Below, piece after piece: positions 1 to 7,307 of a DNA stretch of 18,971 bases. The translations under genes were made by a program, and so were the position numbers. Numbering within the stretch: position 1 is the first letter of the stretch; each line of letters opens with the position of its first letter. The DNA comes from Alphaproteobacteria bacterium (lineage in GTDB: Bacteria > Pseudomonadota > Alphaproteobacteria > UBA828), in contig JAJDVB010000204.1 in assembly GCA_022826345.1 (NCBI GenBank), forward strand, positions 1 to 18,971, in the 5' to 3' direction. The notes beneath the pieces were generated by a model, which was not told the origin of the DNA, did not search any database, and saw only the letters and a program-made list of their open reading frames with translations.

Positions 1-455
1 AGCCCCTTGATATCTTCCGCCGAAAGAACCTCTGGCATTGGCAGATCGTCCACATCAACGTCGAGGGAAGGATTGGTGAACACCTGCCAAATTGATGAAT
101 CCGCCGCCGCCTTGAGCGCTTCGCCATCGGTCTCGATCTTCGCTTCACCCCGCGAGCACGTGACACCGCCAGCACTGAACGTCTTGCTCGGGATCAGCAC
201 ATCGCACGCTGTCAGCGAGCCGAGCACCAAGACGGCGGCAATGACGCTTGCCGTCTTCATGCCGACCCAGCGGCCGCCCTCAAAGACTTCGGCAGTGCCA
301 AGGCGCGCGCCATGGCGCATTTTGATCCCCGGCCGGGGCGGTGCCGCCGCGAACATGCCCATGAGCTTCACGCGGGTTGCGCGGTCGTTCTCTGGCACTG
401 TCTCCAGCGCCGCCAGGATGTCATCGCGGGTCGGGTTCGGGGGTAGCTTTGGCAT
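1..455 (-). CDS. Hypothetical protein with internal lipoprotein-type signal, partial
   Basis: An open frame starts at 455 on the minus strand and leaves the window at its left edge, giving about 151 visible residues. The ATG is preceded at 7 nt by AAGGA, a good ribosome binding site. Residues 1-65 are soluble and charged. A second in-frame ATG (codon 66, position 260) begins MKTASVIAAVLVLGSLTAC, a classic lipoprotein signal with lipobox LTAC, followed by a hydrophilic segment. Either the lipoprotein starts at 260 and the upstream part is a leader or artefact, or the protein carries an internal membrane anchor. I see no good ribosome binding site for the internal start. I do not recognise the family. 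Small lipoproteins are common in conjugation loci, but nothing here proves that role. Confidence 0.5.
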   Translation of the reverse strand, partial: MPKLPPNPTRDDILAALETVPENDRATRVKLMGMFAAAPPRPGIKMRHGARLGTAEVFEGGRWVGMKTASVIAAVLVLGSLTACDVLIPSKTFSAGGVTCSRGEAKIETDGEALKAAADSSIWQVFTNPSLDVDVDDLPMPEVLSAEDIKG

Positions 456-463
456 GGCGTGTT

Positions 464-481
464 CCTTCGCATGCGCGAAGG
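464..481 (-). promoter_or_regulatory. Hairpin over the ribosome binding site of the 455 gene
   Basis: A perfect 7-bp inverted repeat, CCTTCGC-atgc-GCGAAGG, lies just upstream of the minus-strand start at 455. In the transcript its 3' arm contains the GAAGG part of the ribosome binding site, so folding would hide it. The repeat is seen directly; a regulatory role is inferred. Confidence 0.4.
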
Positions 482-562
482 ACTTGCCAAGCCGCGCGGA
501 CTGCCCTAGACAAAGGGTTACCGCTGTCGCGTGCTGGCTTGGACACCTTCGCGACTTCAGAG

Positions 563-585
563 CGCCGCCTCCCCACGAGGCGGCG
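563..585. repeat. Perfect 9-bp inverted repeat
   Basis: CGCCGCCTC, a 5-nt spacer, then GAGGCGGCG. On the plus strand it is followed by a loosely T-rich stretch, so it could act as a terminator in that direction, but no plus-strand gene ends here. It could also be an operator for the divergent region. Confidence 0.35.
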
Positions 586-1167
586 TTCGTCTTTCTACGG
601 GATGCTGAAGGGTGCGGTCAACGCGGGGTCAAGCGGAAAATGTGACTATTCGCTATAATCCCCATTTGTTGGGTGGTGACCGGCCGCTCCGCCAGATGAA
701 TCGGCCGCAACTCTCAGCATCGCGTTGTCTGCGATCAGTTGCCTATCCCGGGGCTTATAGCGGCCGCTACGGGGCCCCCGTGCCCGGGAGTTGATCGCGA
801 ACAGCCGCGTCACGGCTATCGCTGCTGAAAGCATCTTTGACGGCCATCGCCGCATTGCGGTGAGGGGCAAAGATTCCGATTCTGGTCTTGGCGGGTGAGC
901 CCGCGGAACCCAACGCACCTGACAGCGAGGTGAGCAGGCGTAAACTGGGGGCCCGCCAGAAGAGAGCCGACACCGGCCTCATTTGCTTTATGGCGAGAGT
1001 CGACACCTCACTCCTATAGCCACGCCCGGCACGGCTCAGATTCGCAATATTGCGCGGGATGATGCGGGGTCGAACCTATTCTTATCGACAGTGCATAATG
1101 GCGGAACAGCGTCTTCCCAACGCCGGCCGGCAACGCGAGCGGGCGCGCATCTTGAGGTTTCAGACCG
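586..1167. other. About 580 bp with no convincing gene
   Basis: Short frames exist on both strands, for example 767-1006 minus, but none has a ribosome binding site, a recognisable domain or coding-like composition. A TATAAT hexamer sits at 654-659 on the plus strand without a convincing -35 element. The stretch may be decayed DNA between the left-edge gene and vapBC. Confidence 0.4.
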
Positions 1168-1545
1168 TTATTCGGCTTCGCCTGTCGCGGCCAGCGGAAC
1201 CATCTTCGACTGGCCGATGACGCGATCACGGGTGACCAGAGGCACGTTGTGCACGACGCTGGTCGCGGCAATGATCTCGTCGGCAGGATCCCCCCTGAAG
1301 TCGAGGCGTACTGAGGTCTTGGCGATGTCCAGGTCGACGGGCCAGACGTGAAGGCGATTCAGAGCGCGGGCGACTTGGCGGTCGTCGAGATCCATCTCCA
1401 CCCGCCCGAGCTGGATGAGCTTGGCAAGTTCCCACAATACGATCGCGGAAATCGACCATCTCGCCTGGCTCAAAAGCACATGTTCCGCAGGTCGCAGTGC
1501 GCCATTCAGGGAGAAGACGAGGATATGCGTGTCAAGATTGAGCAT
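1168..1545 (-). CDS. vapC: VapC-type toxin, PIN-domain ribonuclease
   Basis: This 125-residue protein has the size and motifs of VapC toxins, which are Mg-dependent PIN-domain ribonucleases that cleave tRNA or rRNA and stop growth when the antitoxin is lost. The acidic residues expected at the active site are visible: D5 in LNLDTHIL, E39 in VLWELAKL, D86/D89 in the DPADEIIAA motif and D107 in LVTRD. The start lies inside the end of the antitoxin gene (14-nt overlap), the usual sign of translational coupling. On a mobile element the pair most likely acts in stabilisation. The frame is intact. Confidence 0.92.
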   Translation of the reverse strand: MLNLDTHILVFSLNGALRPAEHVLLSQARWSISAIVLWELAKLIQLGRVEMDLDDRQVARALNRLHVWPVDLDIAKTSVRLDFRGDPADEIIAATSVVHNVPLVTRDRVIGQSKMVPLAATGEAE

Positions 1546-1756
1546 TGGCGTGCCAGTCGATCCCTGTGGCGAGGATATCGCCCCGCACTTCTATCTTGTC
1601 ACGCAGGCTGCCGATCAGTTCGGCATCTTGCCGCTCAAGAGGAAGCAAGCGGGCGACGGGCTTGCCGCGCTTGGTGATGATTAGGCCGTCGTGGCCCAAA
1701 TCATCCAGCAGTGCCAGACATTGCTCTTTGAATTTTGCCGCGCCGATCACTTTCAT
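1532..1756 (-). CDS. vapB: Phd/YefM-like antitoxin (VapB partner)
   Basis: A 74-residue protein with the Phd/YefM antitoxin pattern: an N-terminal segment MKVIGAAKFKEQC, then LIITKRGKPVARLLPLE, which forms the DNA-binding dimer fold, then a C-terminal tail that would wrap the toxin. It is expected to neutralise VapC and to repress its own promoter. I chose the ATG at 1756 because AAGGGG lies 8 nt upstream and the family begins there; the frame stays open further upstream (to 1969) but without family resemblance. It overlaps vapC by 14 nt and is transcribed first, the standard order. Confidence 0.9.
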   Translation of the reverse strand: MKVIGAAKFKEQCLALLDDLGHDGLIITKRGKPVARLLPLERQDAELIGSLRDKIEVRGDILATGIDWHANAQS

Positions 1757-1783
1757 TCTGCCGCCCCTTTGCCGAGTGGACAG

Positions 1784-1812
1784 ATGATATAACCGGTCGT
1801 GTATCATGTCCA
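1784..1812 (-). promoter_or_regulatory. vapBC promoter with overlapping operator
   Basis: Read on the minus strand, TGGACA (1812-1807) and TATCAT (1789-1784) are separated by 17 nt, each matching the sigma-70 consensus at five of six positions. The two arms ATGATA and TATCAT form a 6-bp inverted repeat with a 12-nt gap that covers the -10 element, a suitable site for autorepression by the antitoxin. The binding itself is inferred. Confidence 0.6.
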
Positions 1813-1916
1813 ACTTGCCGACAAATCGCGTCCAGCAAGGTCGCCGGTCCAGGTGAAGCTCTGGAACAAGGAGCTGCTTCGAATTGCAAGGCTGATGCAG
1901 AACGCAAGCGAAAGCG

Positions 1917-4900
1917 CTACATGCTGATCCCCCGGCTCCTGCGCAGATGCCTGCCGAGCCTGCGATCACGCTTCTCCGCCTTCTCGCGCAGTTCCTTGAG
2001 CTTCTCGGGATCGTCGAGGATGTAGGCGAAGCCCTTCTGCTGCTCGGCCTCGCTCAGAGGCTTGGCGGGCGGCTTGTCGAGCGTGTGAACGAATCCCTTC
2101 TCCCTCTCGCTCCTGCTCACTGGCTTGGCGGGCGGCCGGTCGAGCGTGTGGGCGAAGCCTTCGGGTTCGGGGGTCGGTTCCGGCCGCGGCGGCGTCCGCA
2201 CTCGGCCTTCACGCAATCGGGTGCGCAGTTGCCGGAGCGTCAACTCGGCGCGGGACCTGCCGAGCGTCATCGCGTCGAGCCAGGGGCCGTACTTGTCCTC
2301 GTCCGCGGTGACGGCCACGCCGACCTCCGCGAGCATTTCGGCGGCCTGGCGCCACTGGGGCCAAGCGTCGAGGACGGCGACGGCGACGCCCCTCTCCACG
2401 GCTTCGCGCTCCAGCGCCTTGTAGGTCTCGACATGGCGCTCGGCGACGGCGACATAGCCCTCAGCGGTCTCGCGCGCGACGGCCTCTTCCGCGTCGTAAT
2501 CGATGAGGTTCGCGAGCGTGCTGCGTGCACGATGGGAAAGATCGGGATGCTCGGCGAGGGAGCGGACGCGGTCGATCAGGCCGTCGTAGCCCTCCATGAG
2601 CGGCAGGGGCAGGTCGGGTTTTCCGGCGCGAGCGTCCTCGGCGCAAGCGTCCTCGGCGCGCGCAACGAGGGCGTTCCAGTCCCGTTGCAGCTCGTCGTAG
2701 AGCGTGCGCCAGTCGGGCGCCGCAACCTGCGCCTCCTTGCGCGCGACGGATTCCGCCGGGGCGGCCGGCACGGTCTCCTGCACGGGCGTTTCGACAGGAG
2801 CGGCGACAGCCTCGCCCACGACCTCCACGCCGATCCTGGCGGTCTCTTCATGCGCAGCGTCTCGGTGCTTCTCGTCCTGGTGCTCCGCATCCTGGCGCTG
2901 CGCGTCCTGCCGGACGGCGTGGGACGTCCTGGCACTGACCGAGCGCAGATACCTGCGGGCACGGGCCTGCTGATCGCGCAACTCGTCGAGCTCGTTCTCG
3001 CCAACGCCGGCGCGCTCGGCGAGGAGGCGCTCGAATACCTGCGGACGGGCCGTGAACGACGCCACCTGCTTCATGAGCGCGCCGTGCCGATCGAGAGTCT
3101 CGCGGAAGGCCGGGCTGAGCGCTATGGCCTCGCCCTCTTCGCGGGAGCGCTCACGCAGCGCGTCCCACGCCGCGAGCACTTCGCCACGCTCCACCGCGAA
3201 GGCGTCAACGGCGGCGCCGTGGCGCCAGTTGTTGACGGCATGACGGATTTCCTGGGCGATGCGCACAATGGCGTTGTCGTTCGCGGCACGCACCCCGGCA
3301 CCGGCGACCGTCCGCCCTGCTTCCTCGCTGCTTTCGTCACCGCCGTGGCCTTCGCTTCGATCCGGCCGGCGCTGCCGCGCCTCCTCCTTCGCATCCCGCC
3401 ACCTGCCTTCGGCCGTGTAGTCGAGCGCGGCCTCCTTGGGCACGGAGCGCGACCAGCGCTCGGCAAGATAGGCGCGGATATCGATGTCGGTGACGGGCCG
3501 CTCAGCCTCGTCCTCGGGCCTGCGCTCCGCGATGTCGAAGGCGATGGGGGAGCGGTTGACGTAGACGTCGATGCCCTCGCGATGTCGGGTGGCGGCGGGA
3601 TAGATCGTCTCCCGCGCCGGCCTGTCGTCGATCAGCAGGAAGGCGCGGTCGACGGTGAGCCCCTGGGCGGAGGCGATGGTCATGGCGTAGCCGTAGTCGA
3701 GACGGATGTTGTCGTGGTAGTCGCGGATCTCGTCGTGGCGGAACGTGACGCGTCTGCCGTCGTCGGTGCGCGCCGTGATGTGGACCGGGGACTCGTCCCA
3801 CGAACTCTCGGACCCACTCTCCGTGCCGTCCCGACGCCCGGCGGCCCCGCCGGCTAGCCGGTTCCGGGCCTTGCGCGACACCGCCGTCTGTTCCCCATCT
3901 CGCACCTCGATGCCCTCGACGGTGACGATGGTGCCGTTGAAGAGCTGCTTCTCCCACTGCGTGGCGCCGATGCGGATGCGGTCGCCGACCGCGACCTCCA
4001 GCGGCTCGGTCACCCGTCCGTCGAGGTCCCGGCTTACCTCGATCACGGCGCGCTTCGTGTCGGGCGTGCTTGCAAGCACGCGCTCCCGCATGAGCCACGA
4101 CAGCGCCCGCGCCTCGGCCCGCGTGCGCGCGAGCACCACCGCCGACGATTCGGGTTCTCTCCTCACGTACGCCGCCCAGTCGTCGACCAGCCTGGTCAGC
4201 GTCTTCTCTTCGTCGAAGCAGAGGTGAAGCCGGCCCCGAAGGTGCCACGCCTCGATGGCCTTCTCCGCCTCGCCGTCCCTGAGCGCCTCGGACACCGCCA
4301 CCTGCCACGGCGTGAACACCGGCTTCCTCTCCATCGCTTCGTACTCGGCGAGGATCGCCTCGCGCTCCTGTGGATTCGTCAGTCCCGCGCGGAAGCGCGC
4401 CTGCTCGGGCGTCTCGCCGTGCACATGGACCAGCACGTCCTCCAGGTCCGCCTTCTGACGCCGGATGCGGTCGACGCGGACGCTGCCCGCGACGTCGCGG
4501 ATCAGCCGCAGCCCCGGTCCCGCCTCGACGGGCTGCTGCTGGCGGGTGTCGCCGGCGAACACCACCTTGGCCCCATGGCGCTCGGAGAGCTGCAGGATGT
4601 GGTGGGCCTGACGGGTGGACAGCATCCCCGCCTCGTCCACCACGATCAGCGTGTTGGCACCGATCTCGATCTGTCCCCTGGCGGCGAGCTTGAGCAGCTT
4701 GTCCACGCAGTAGGGGCGTGCATCGCAGTCGTCGCCCAGGGCTACAGCGGTCCGCCATGCCACGGCAGTGGGGACGATCTCGTAGCCGTGCTCCCTGTGG
4801 AGGTCGGTGATCGGCCTCAGCGTGGTGGTCTTGCCCGAGCCCGCCGCGCCCTCGATCACGGCCACGCGCCCGCCCTTGACGGTGGCGTGACGGATGGCCA

Positions 4901-6248
4901 GCGACTGCTCCTGGCTCAGCGGATATCCGTCAGCCAGGAGTGTCTCCACCTTCTGCCTGACCGCCGCGTCAGGCAGGCCGTGGTCCGTATCGGCCGCCAT
5001 GGCCCCGGCCATGTTCTTCACCGCCTGTTCCAGCCCCAGGTTGTGCCGGGTGGAGTAGACCTCGGTGTGGACCATGCCGGCGCGGGACTCTGCCGTGGGC
5101 TTCTTCGGCTCCAGCCGCTCGATCTCGGGGTTGCGCCTGAGACGCTCGACGGCGGTCCTCACCGCATCCCGGCCCATCAGGCCGGCGGCGGCGTTGGCCG
5201 CCGCCTCCACCATGTCAGGCCGCCGGAACACGGCCTCCTCGCGGGCAAGGTGGGCAGGAAGATCGTCGAGCCGCCCGGTCAGCGCGCGGAGCTCTTCGCG
5301 CCCGACCTTGACCTCATGCCCCGTCACGGCCTCGATCAGCGCCTCACGCTCGCAATAACCCTCGGCCTCGCCGCGCCAGCGGCGGTGACGGACCTCGGGG
5401 TCGTTGTCGTGGGACTTGCCTGCCCTGGTCAGCTTGTTGACGCCGGCCATGCGCGACGCGTTGCCGAGCGACGGAATGCCAAGCTCACCGGCCTTGGCAA
5501 CGATCGCCTTCCGCCGCTTCGACCAGAACGACTGCAGGTCCTCGGGCATGCCGGCAATGCGGGTGAACTCGGCGTTGGGGCCGTACTGCTCCATCCGCAC
5601 CCCAAGGCCCTGTTGAAGCTCCCAGGCCATGCAGGCACGGAACGAGGCACCGGCGGCCTTCTTCCAGCTGTAGACGGGATACTGGTGGTGCGCGCGCCAC
5701 TTGCCGTCCTCGCGGGTGCGGGCTGCGTTGAAGATCGTGCAGTGGACGTGAAGCTGGGGATCGTTCTCACGGCTGGTGCCGTGGACGAAGGTGGCGCCCA
5801 TGAGGTCGGCCTCCACGGCACGGCTGACGCCGTCGGCGGAGACACGGGTGTAGCTGCAGTAGCGCACCACCGTGTCTTCGAGGGCCGCACGGGCGGCAGA
5901 GACCGCCATCGCCTCGATCCTCTCGCGCATGTCCGGCTCTGCGATGGCCCAGAGCGCAGAGACGCTCTTGTCCACGGAGAAGGTCATGTCCACGCCGGGG
6001 GAGCGGTCCGGGTTGCCGGCCCGCTGCGCCAGCTTGGTGGAGCCGTCGGGCGAGAAGGCGTTGTAGAGCTTGTAGAACTGGCCGGAGTCGACCTTGCCGC
6101 CGTCATCGAGACCGAACAGGCCAGAAGGATTGAACCAGGCGCCGTCGGGCTCCTCTCCGGCCGTGTAGTACTCGTTGGGATGGCGGAACGAGCGCTGGCT
6201 CTCCAGGTAGTACTCGGCGGACGCCATCTGGCCGATGGTGGCTACCAC
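1917..6248 (-). CDS. MobF-type conjugative relaxase fused to a RecD-like helicase
   Basis: This 1443-residue protein (counted from the GTG at 6248) would nick oriT, attach to the 5' end and unwind the strand to be transferred. The N-terminal TrwC-type domain shows two tyrosine pairs, Y13-Y14 and Y27-Y28, as in TrwC, and the metal-binding histidine set at H156, H167 and H169 in the motif HGTSRENDPQLHVHC. The superfamily 1 helicase follows, with Walker A GAAGSGKT at about 467-474, Walker B VVDEA at about 536-540, a GDTRQQQP motif, and DYGYAMTIASAQGLTVD further on. A charged, Gln/His-rich linker and a C-terminal repeat block end the protein. The frame extends to an ATG at 6308, but homologous proteins begin close to MVATIG, so I prefer the GTG; its ribosome binding site is weak (AGG). 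Upstream lies the putative oriT. Confidence 0.93.
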   Translation of the reverse strand: MVATIGQMASAEYYLESQRSFRHPNEYYTAGEEPDGAWFNPSGLFGLDDGGKVDSGQFYKLYNAFSPDGSTKLAQRAGNPDRSPGVDMTFSVDKSVSALWAIAEPDMRERIEAMAVSAARAALEDTVVRYCSYTRVSADGVSRAVEADLMGATFVHGTSRENDPQLHVHCTIFNAARTREDGKWRAHHQYPVYSWKKAAGASFRACMAWELQQGLGVRMEQYGPNAEFTRIAGMPEDLQSFWSKRRKAIVAKAGELGIPSLGNASRMAGVNKLTRAGKSHDNDPEVRHRRWRGEAEGYCEREALIEAVTGHEVKVGREELRALTGRLDDLPAHLAREEAVFRRPDMVEAAANAAAGLMGRDAVRTAVERLRRNPEIERLEPKKPTAESRAGMVHTEVYSTRHNLGLEQAVKNMAGAMAADTDHGLPDAAVRQKVETLLADGYPLSQEQSLAIRHATVKGGRVAVIEGAAGSGKTTTLRPITDLHREHGYEIVPTAVAWRTAVALGDDCDARPYCVDKLLKLAARGQIEIGANTLIVVDEAGMLSTRQAHHILQLSERHGAKVVFAGDTRQQQPVEAGPGLRLIRDVAGSVRVDRIRRQKADLEDVLVHVHGETPEQARFRAGLTNPQEREAILAEYEAMERKPVFTPWQVAVSEALRDGEAEKAIEAWHLRGRLHLCFDEEKTLTRLVDDWAAYVRREPESSAVVLARTRAEARALSWLMRERVLASTPDTKRAVIEVSRDLDGRVTEPLEVAVGDRIRIGATQWEKQLFNGTIVTVEGIEVRDGEQTAVSRKARNRLAGGAAGRRDGTESGSESSWDESPVHITARTDDGRRVTFRHDEIRDYHDNIRLDYGYAMTIASAQGLTVDRAFLLIDDRPARETIYPAATRHREGIDVYVNRSPIAFDIAERRPEDEAERPVTDIDIRAYLAERWSRSVPKEAALDYTAEGRWRDAKEEARQRRPDRSEGHGGDESSEEAGRTVAGAGVRAANDNAIVRIAQEIRHAVNNWRHGAAVDAFAVERGEVLAAWDALRERSREEGEAIALSPAFRETLDRHGALMKQVASFTARPQVFERLLAERAGVGENELDELRDQQARARRYLRSVSARTSHAVRQDAQRQDAEHQDEKHRDAAHEETARIGVEVVGEAVAAPVETPVQETVPAAPAESVARKEAQVAAPDWRTLYDELQRDWNALVARAEDACAEDARAGKPDLPLPLMEGYDGLIDRVRSLAEHPDLSHRARSTLANLIDYDAEEAVARETAEGYVAVAERHVETYKALEREAVERGVAVAVLDAWPQWRQAAEMLAEVGVAVTADEDKYGPWLDAMTLGRSRAELTLRQLRTRLREGRVRTPPRPEPTPEPEGFAHTLDRPPAKPVSRSEREKGFVHTLDKPPAKPLSEAEQQKGFAYILDDPEKLKELREKAEKRDRRLGRHLRRSRGISM
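1971..2159 (-). repeat. Three 63-bp tandem repeats at the relaxase C-terminus
   Basis: Three in-frame copies with an exact 63-nt period encode 21-residue units beginning GFAHTLDRPPAKP, GFVHTLDKPPAKP and GFAYILDDPEKLK. The first two are closely similar, and the third diverges into a basic helical tail. The units start at 2159, 2096 and 2033 on the minus strand. Confidence 0.85.
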
Positions 6249-6382
6249 GGTGAGCCTGTCCCGGTACCGACGCGAACTGCAACCACGCGCATGGGCCTTC
6301 CGAGCCACATCGCCTGTACCGCACTCATCTCACGTCCCGCTCGTAACGCCTTGAATGCACGGATATATTCCCCTTGTAGACC

Positions 6383-6457
6383 CGGTATACCGTCGCTCGA
6401 TGATCGATGGTACGTGCCTGGCACTGGTTCCGCAAGCGTCAGCTTGCACAGGTGTGC
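6383..6457. other. oriT: Candidate origin of transfer (palindrome cluster)
   Basis: Five inverted repeats lie within 75 bp between the relaxase and the divergent accessory gene: CGGTATACCG (6383-6392), TCGATgATCGA (6397-6407), GTGCCtGGCAC (6414-6424), GCAAGC-gtca-GCTTGC (6432-6447) and GCACA-gg-TGTGC (6446-6457). Nested repeats next to the relaxase gene are typical of oriT, where a hairpin beside the nick is bound by the relaxase. I could not identify a nick sequence that matches a known family, so this rests on position and structure. Confidence 0.5.
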
Positions 6458-6583
6458 GAAGTCAGTAACGACAAAATACGACGAACGATAGGAGGATAGA
6501 CATCATAGCGGTCATCCTGCGACAGGCACCACGGGAAACAGACCGAGAATCCGGCGCGGAAGCAGAACGTTACAGTCTTCTCG

Positions 6584-6631
6584 TTGACACAGTGGGGGCG
6601 TAGGCCGATCATTTGAGCTCGTCCAGACGAG
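6584..6631 (+). promoter_or_regulatory. Promoter and operator-like repeat for the 6656 gene
   Basis: A perfect -35 hexamer TTGACA (6584-6589) is followed after 17 nt by GATCAT (6607-6612). Just downstream, over the likely start of transcription, is the inverted repeat CTCGTC-ca-GACGAG (6618-6631), well placed for autorepression by a small DNA-binding protein. Confidence 0.55.
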
Positions 6632-6655
6632 ACGCGACGTGAGGAGGAAGCGATC

Positions 6656-6961
6656 ATGGTGGTCAGGCGTTTCAACGAATCGGATATCGACTTCGATGTC
6701 ATAGATGCGGACCTGGCGAAGCTGGCACCACCGAAGCTGAGCCTGAAAGACGTACTGGACCGCTTGCGACAGCGGATGCTCGAGCAGCGAGCGAAGGGCG
6801 TGACCGTGGCGCAGATGCACGAAGTGCTGAAAGCGCGGGGCATCGAGCTGGGTGAGCGCAGTCTGAAGACGTTCCTCGACAAGGGGGAGCTGCCGGGCCG
6901 GAAGGCTGCCACGGTGGCGGCGAAGATGGGCGGCGCTGACCCGGAGGGGGATGCCTTCTGA
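6656..6961 (+). CDS. Small basic protein divergent from the relaxase, putative relaxosome accessory or regulator
   Basis: A 101-residue protein with a strong ribosome binding site (GAGGAGG, 8 nt before the ATG). Residues about 29-75 look like a helical DNA-binding unit: SLKDVLDRLRQRMLEQ, then KGVTVAQMHEVLKARGI, then ELGERSLKTFLDKGELPGRK, resembling the helix-turn-helix arrangement of proteins that read 'which element is present, then choose a helix'. It is transcribed away from the relaxase with the palindrome cluster between them. This is the usual place for a relaxosome accessory protein that bends oriT or represses the transfer genes. The specific family was not recognised and the function is inferred from context. 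Confidence 0.72.
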   Translation: MVVRRFNESDIDFDVIDADLAKLAPPKLSLKDVLDRLRQRMLEQRAKGVTVAQMHEVLKARGIELGERSLKTFLDKGELPGRKAATVAAKMGGADPEGDAF

Positions 6962-6988
6962 GCCGGCATCGGGCGAAGGCGCTGGGGC

Positions 6989-7045
6989 GCCGAGCCCGGA
7001 ACGGCGATGCGTCGTGCGAAGCACGGGCCGAGCCCGGATCGGCGA
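6989..7045. repeat. 19-bp direct repeat pair with interleaved hairpins
   Basis: GCCGAGCCCGGAACGGCGA (6989-7007) recurs at 7027-7045 with one change (A to T), a 38-nt period. Each copy contains a short GCCG/CGGC inverted repeat, and between them lies CGTGC-gaa-GCACG (7013-7025). The DNA between 6962 and 7239 otherwise shows no gene. Confidence 0.5.
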
Positions 7046-7239
7046 GCCGTGGGGCGGCGGCCGGTATTCCAATTCAGGGGGAGCAAGCGAGCGCCCGGGC
7101 GGAGCCGCGCATGCGGCGAGCCGGACGCGACGCGGCGACGGTCGGATCGGTTAAGGCGGAGAGCGGGAGCGCAAGCGGCGATGGCGCGAAGCGCCTGTGC
7201 CGGACGCCTGGCGTCGTTGCGCGACACTGGGCGCGGAGC

Positions 7240-7288
7240 AAAAAGGGGGGAAGAGCCGGCCCTTGCCGAGGCGCGGACCGGCTCTTCC
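7240..7288 (-). terminator. Intrinsic terminator of the DUF2493 gene
   Basis: A perfect 11-bp stem (GGAAGAGCCGG at 7249-7259 with CCGGCTCTTCC at 7278-7288, loop 18 nt) lies about 20 bp beyond the stop of the minus-strand gene. It is followed, in that direction, by a run of C and then TTTTT (7244-7240). Confidence 0.85.
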
Positions 7289-7307
7289 GGGAAGGGAAGC
7301 GCCTCCG

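Noticed and set aside
646..1006. Two overlapping minus-strand frames of 79 and 90 codons
   Set aside because: There is no ribosome binding site and no family resemblance; they overlap each other in different frames.
1947..3857. 636-codon plus-strand frame opposite the relaxase
   Set aside because: It lies wholly antisense to well-supported relaxase coding sequence, has no recognisable domain, and long antisense frames are common in GC-rich genes.
6407..6435. TTGCGG and TACCAT with 17-nt spacing as a relaxase promoter on the minus strand
   Set aside because: The matches are weak (three and four of six) and the site overlaps the palindrome cluster; too uncertain to list as a feature.
4224..6491. 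755-codon plus-strand frame opposite the relaxase N-terminus
   Set aside because: Same reason; its product is low in recognisable motifs, and it crosses the intergenic palindrome cluster.
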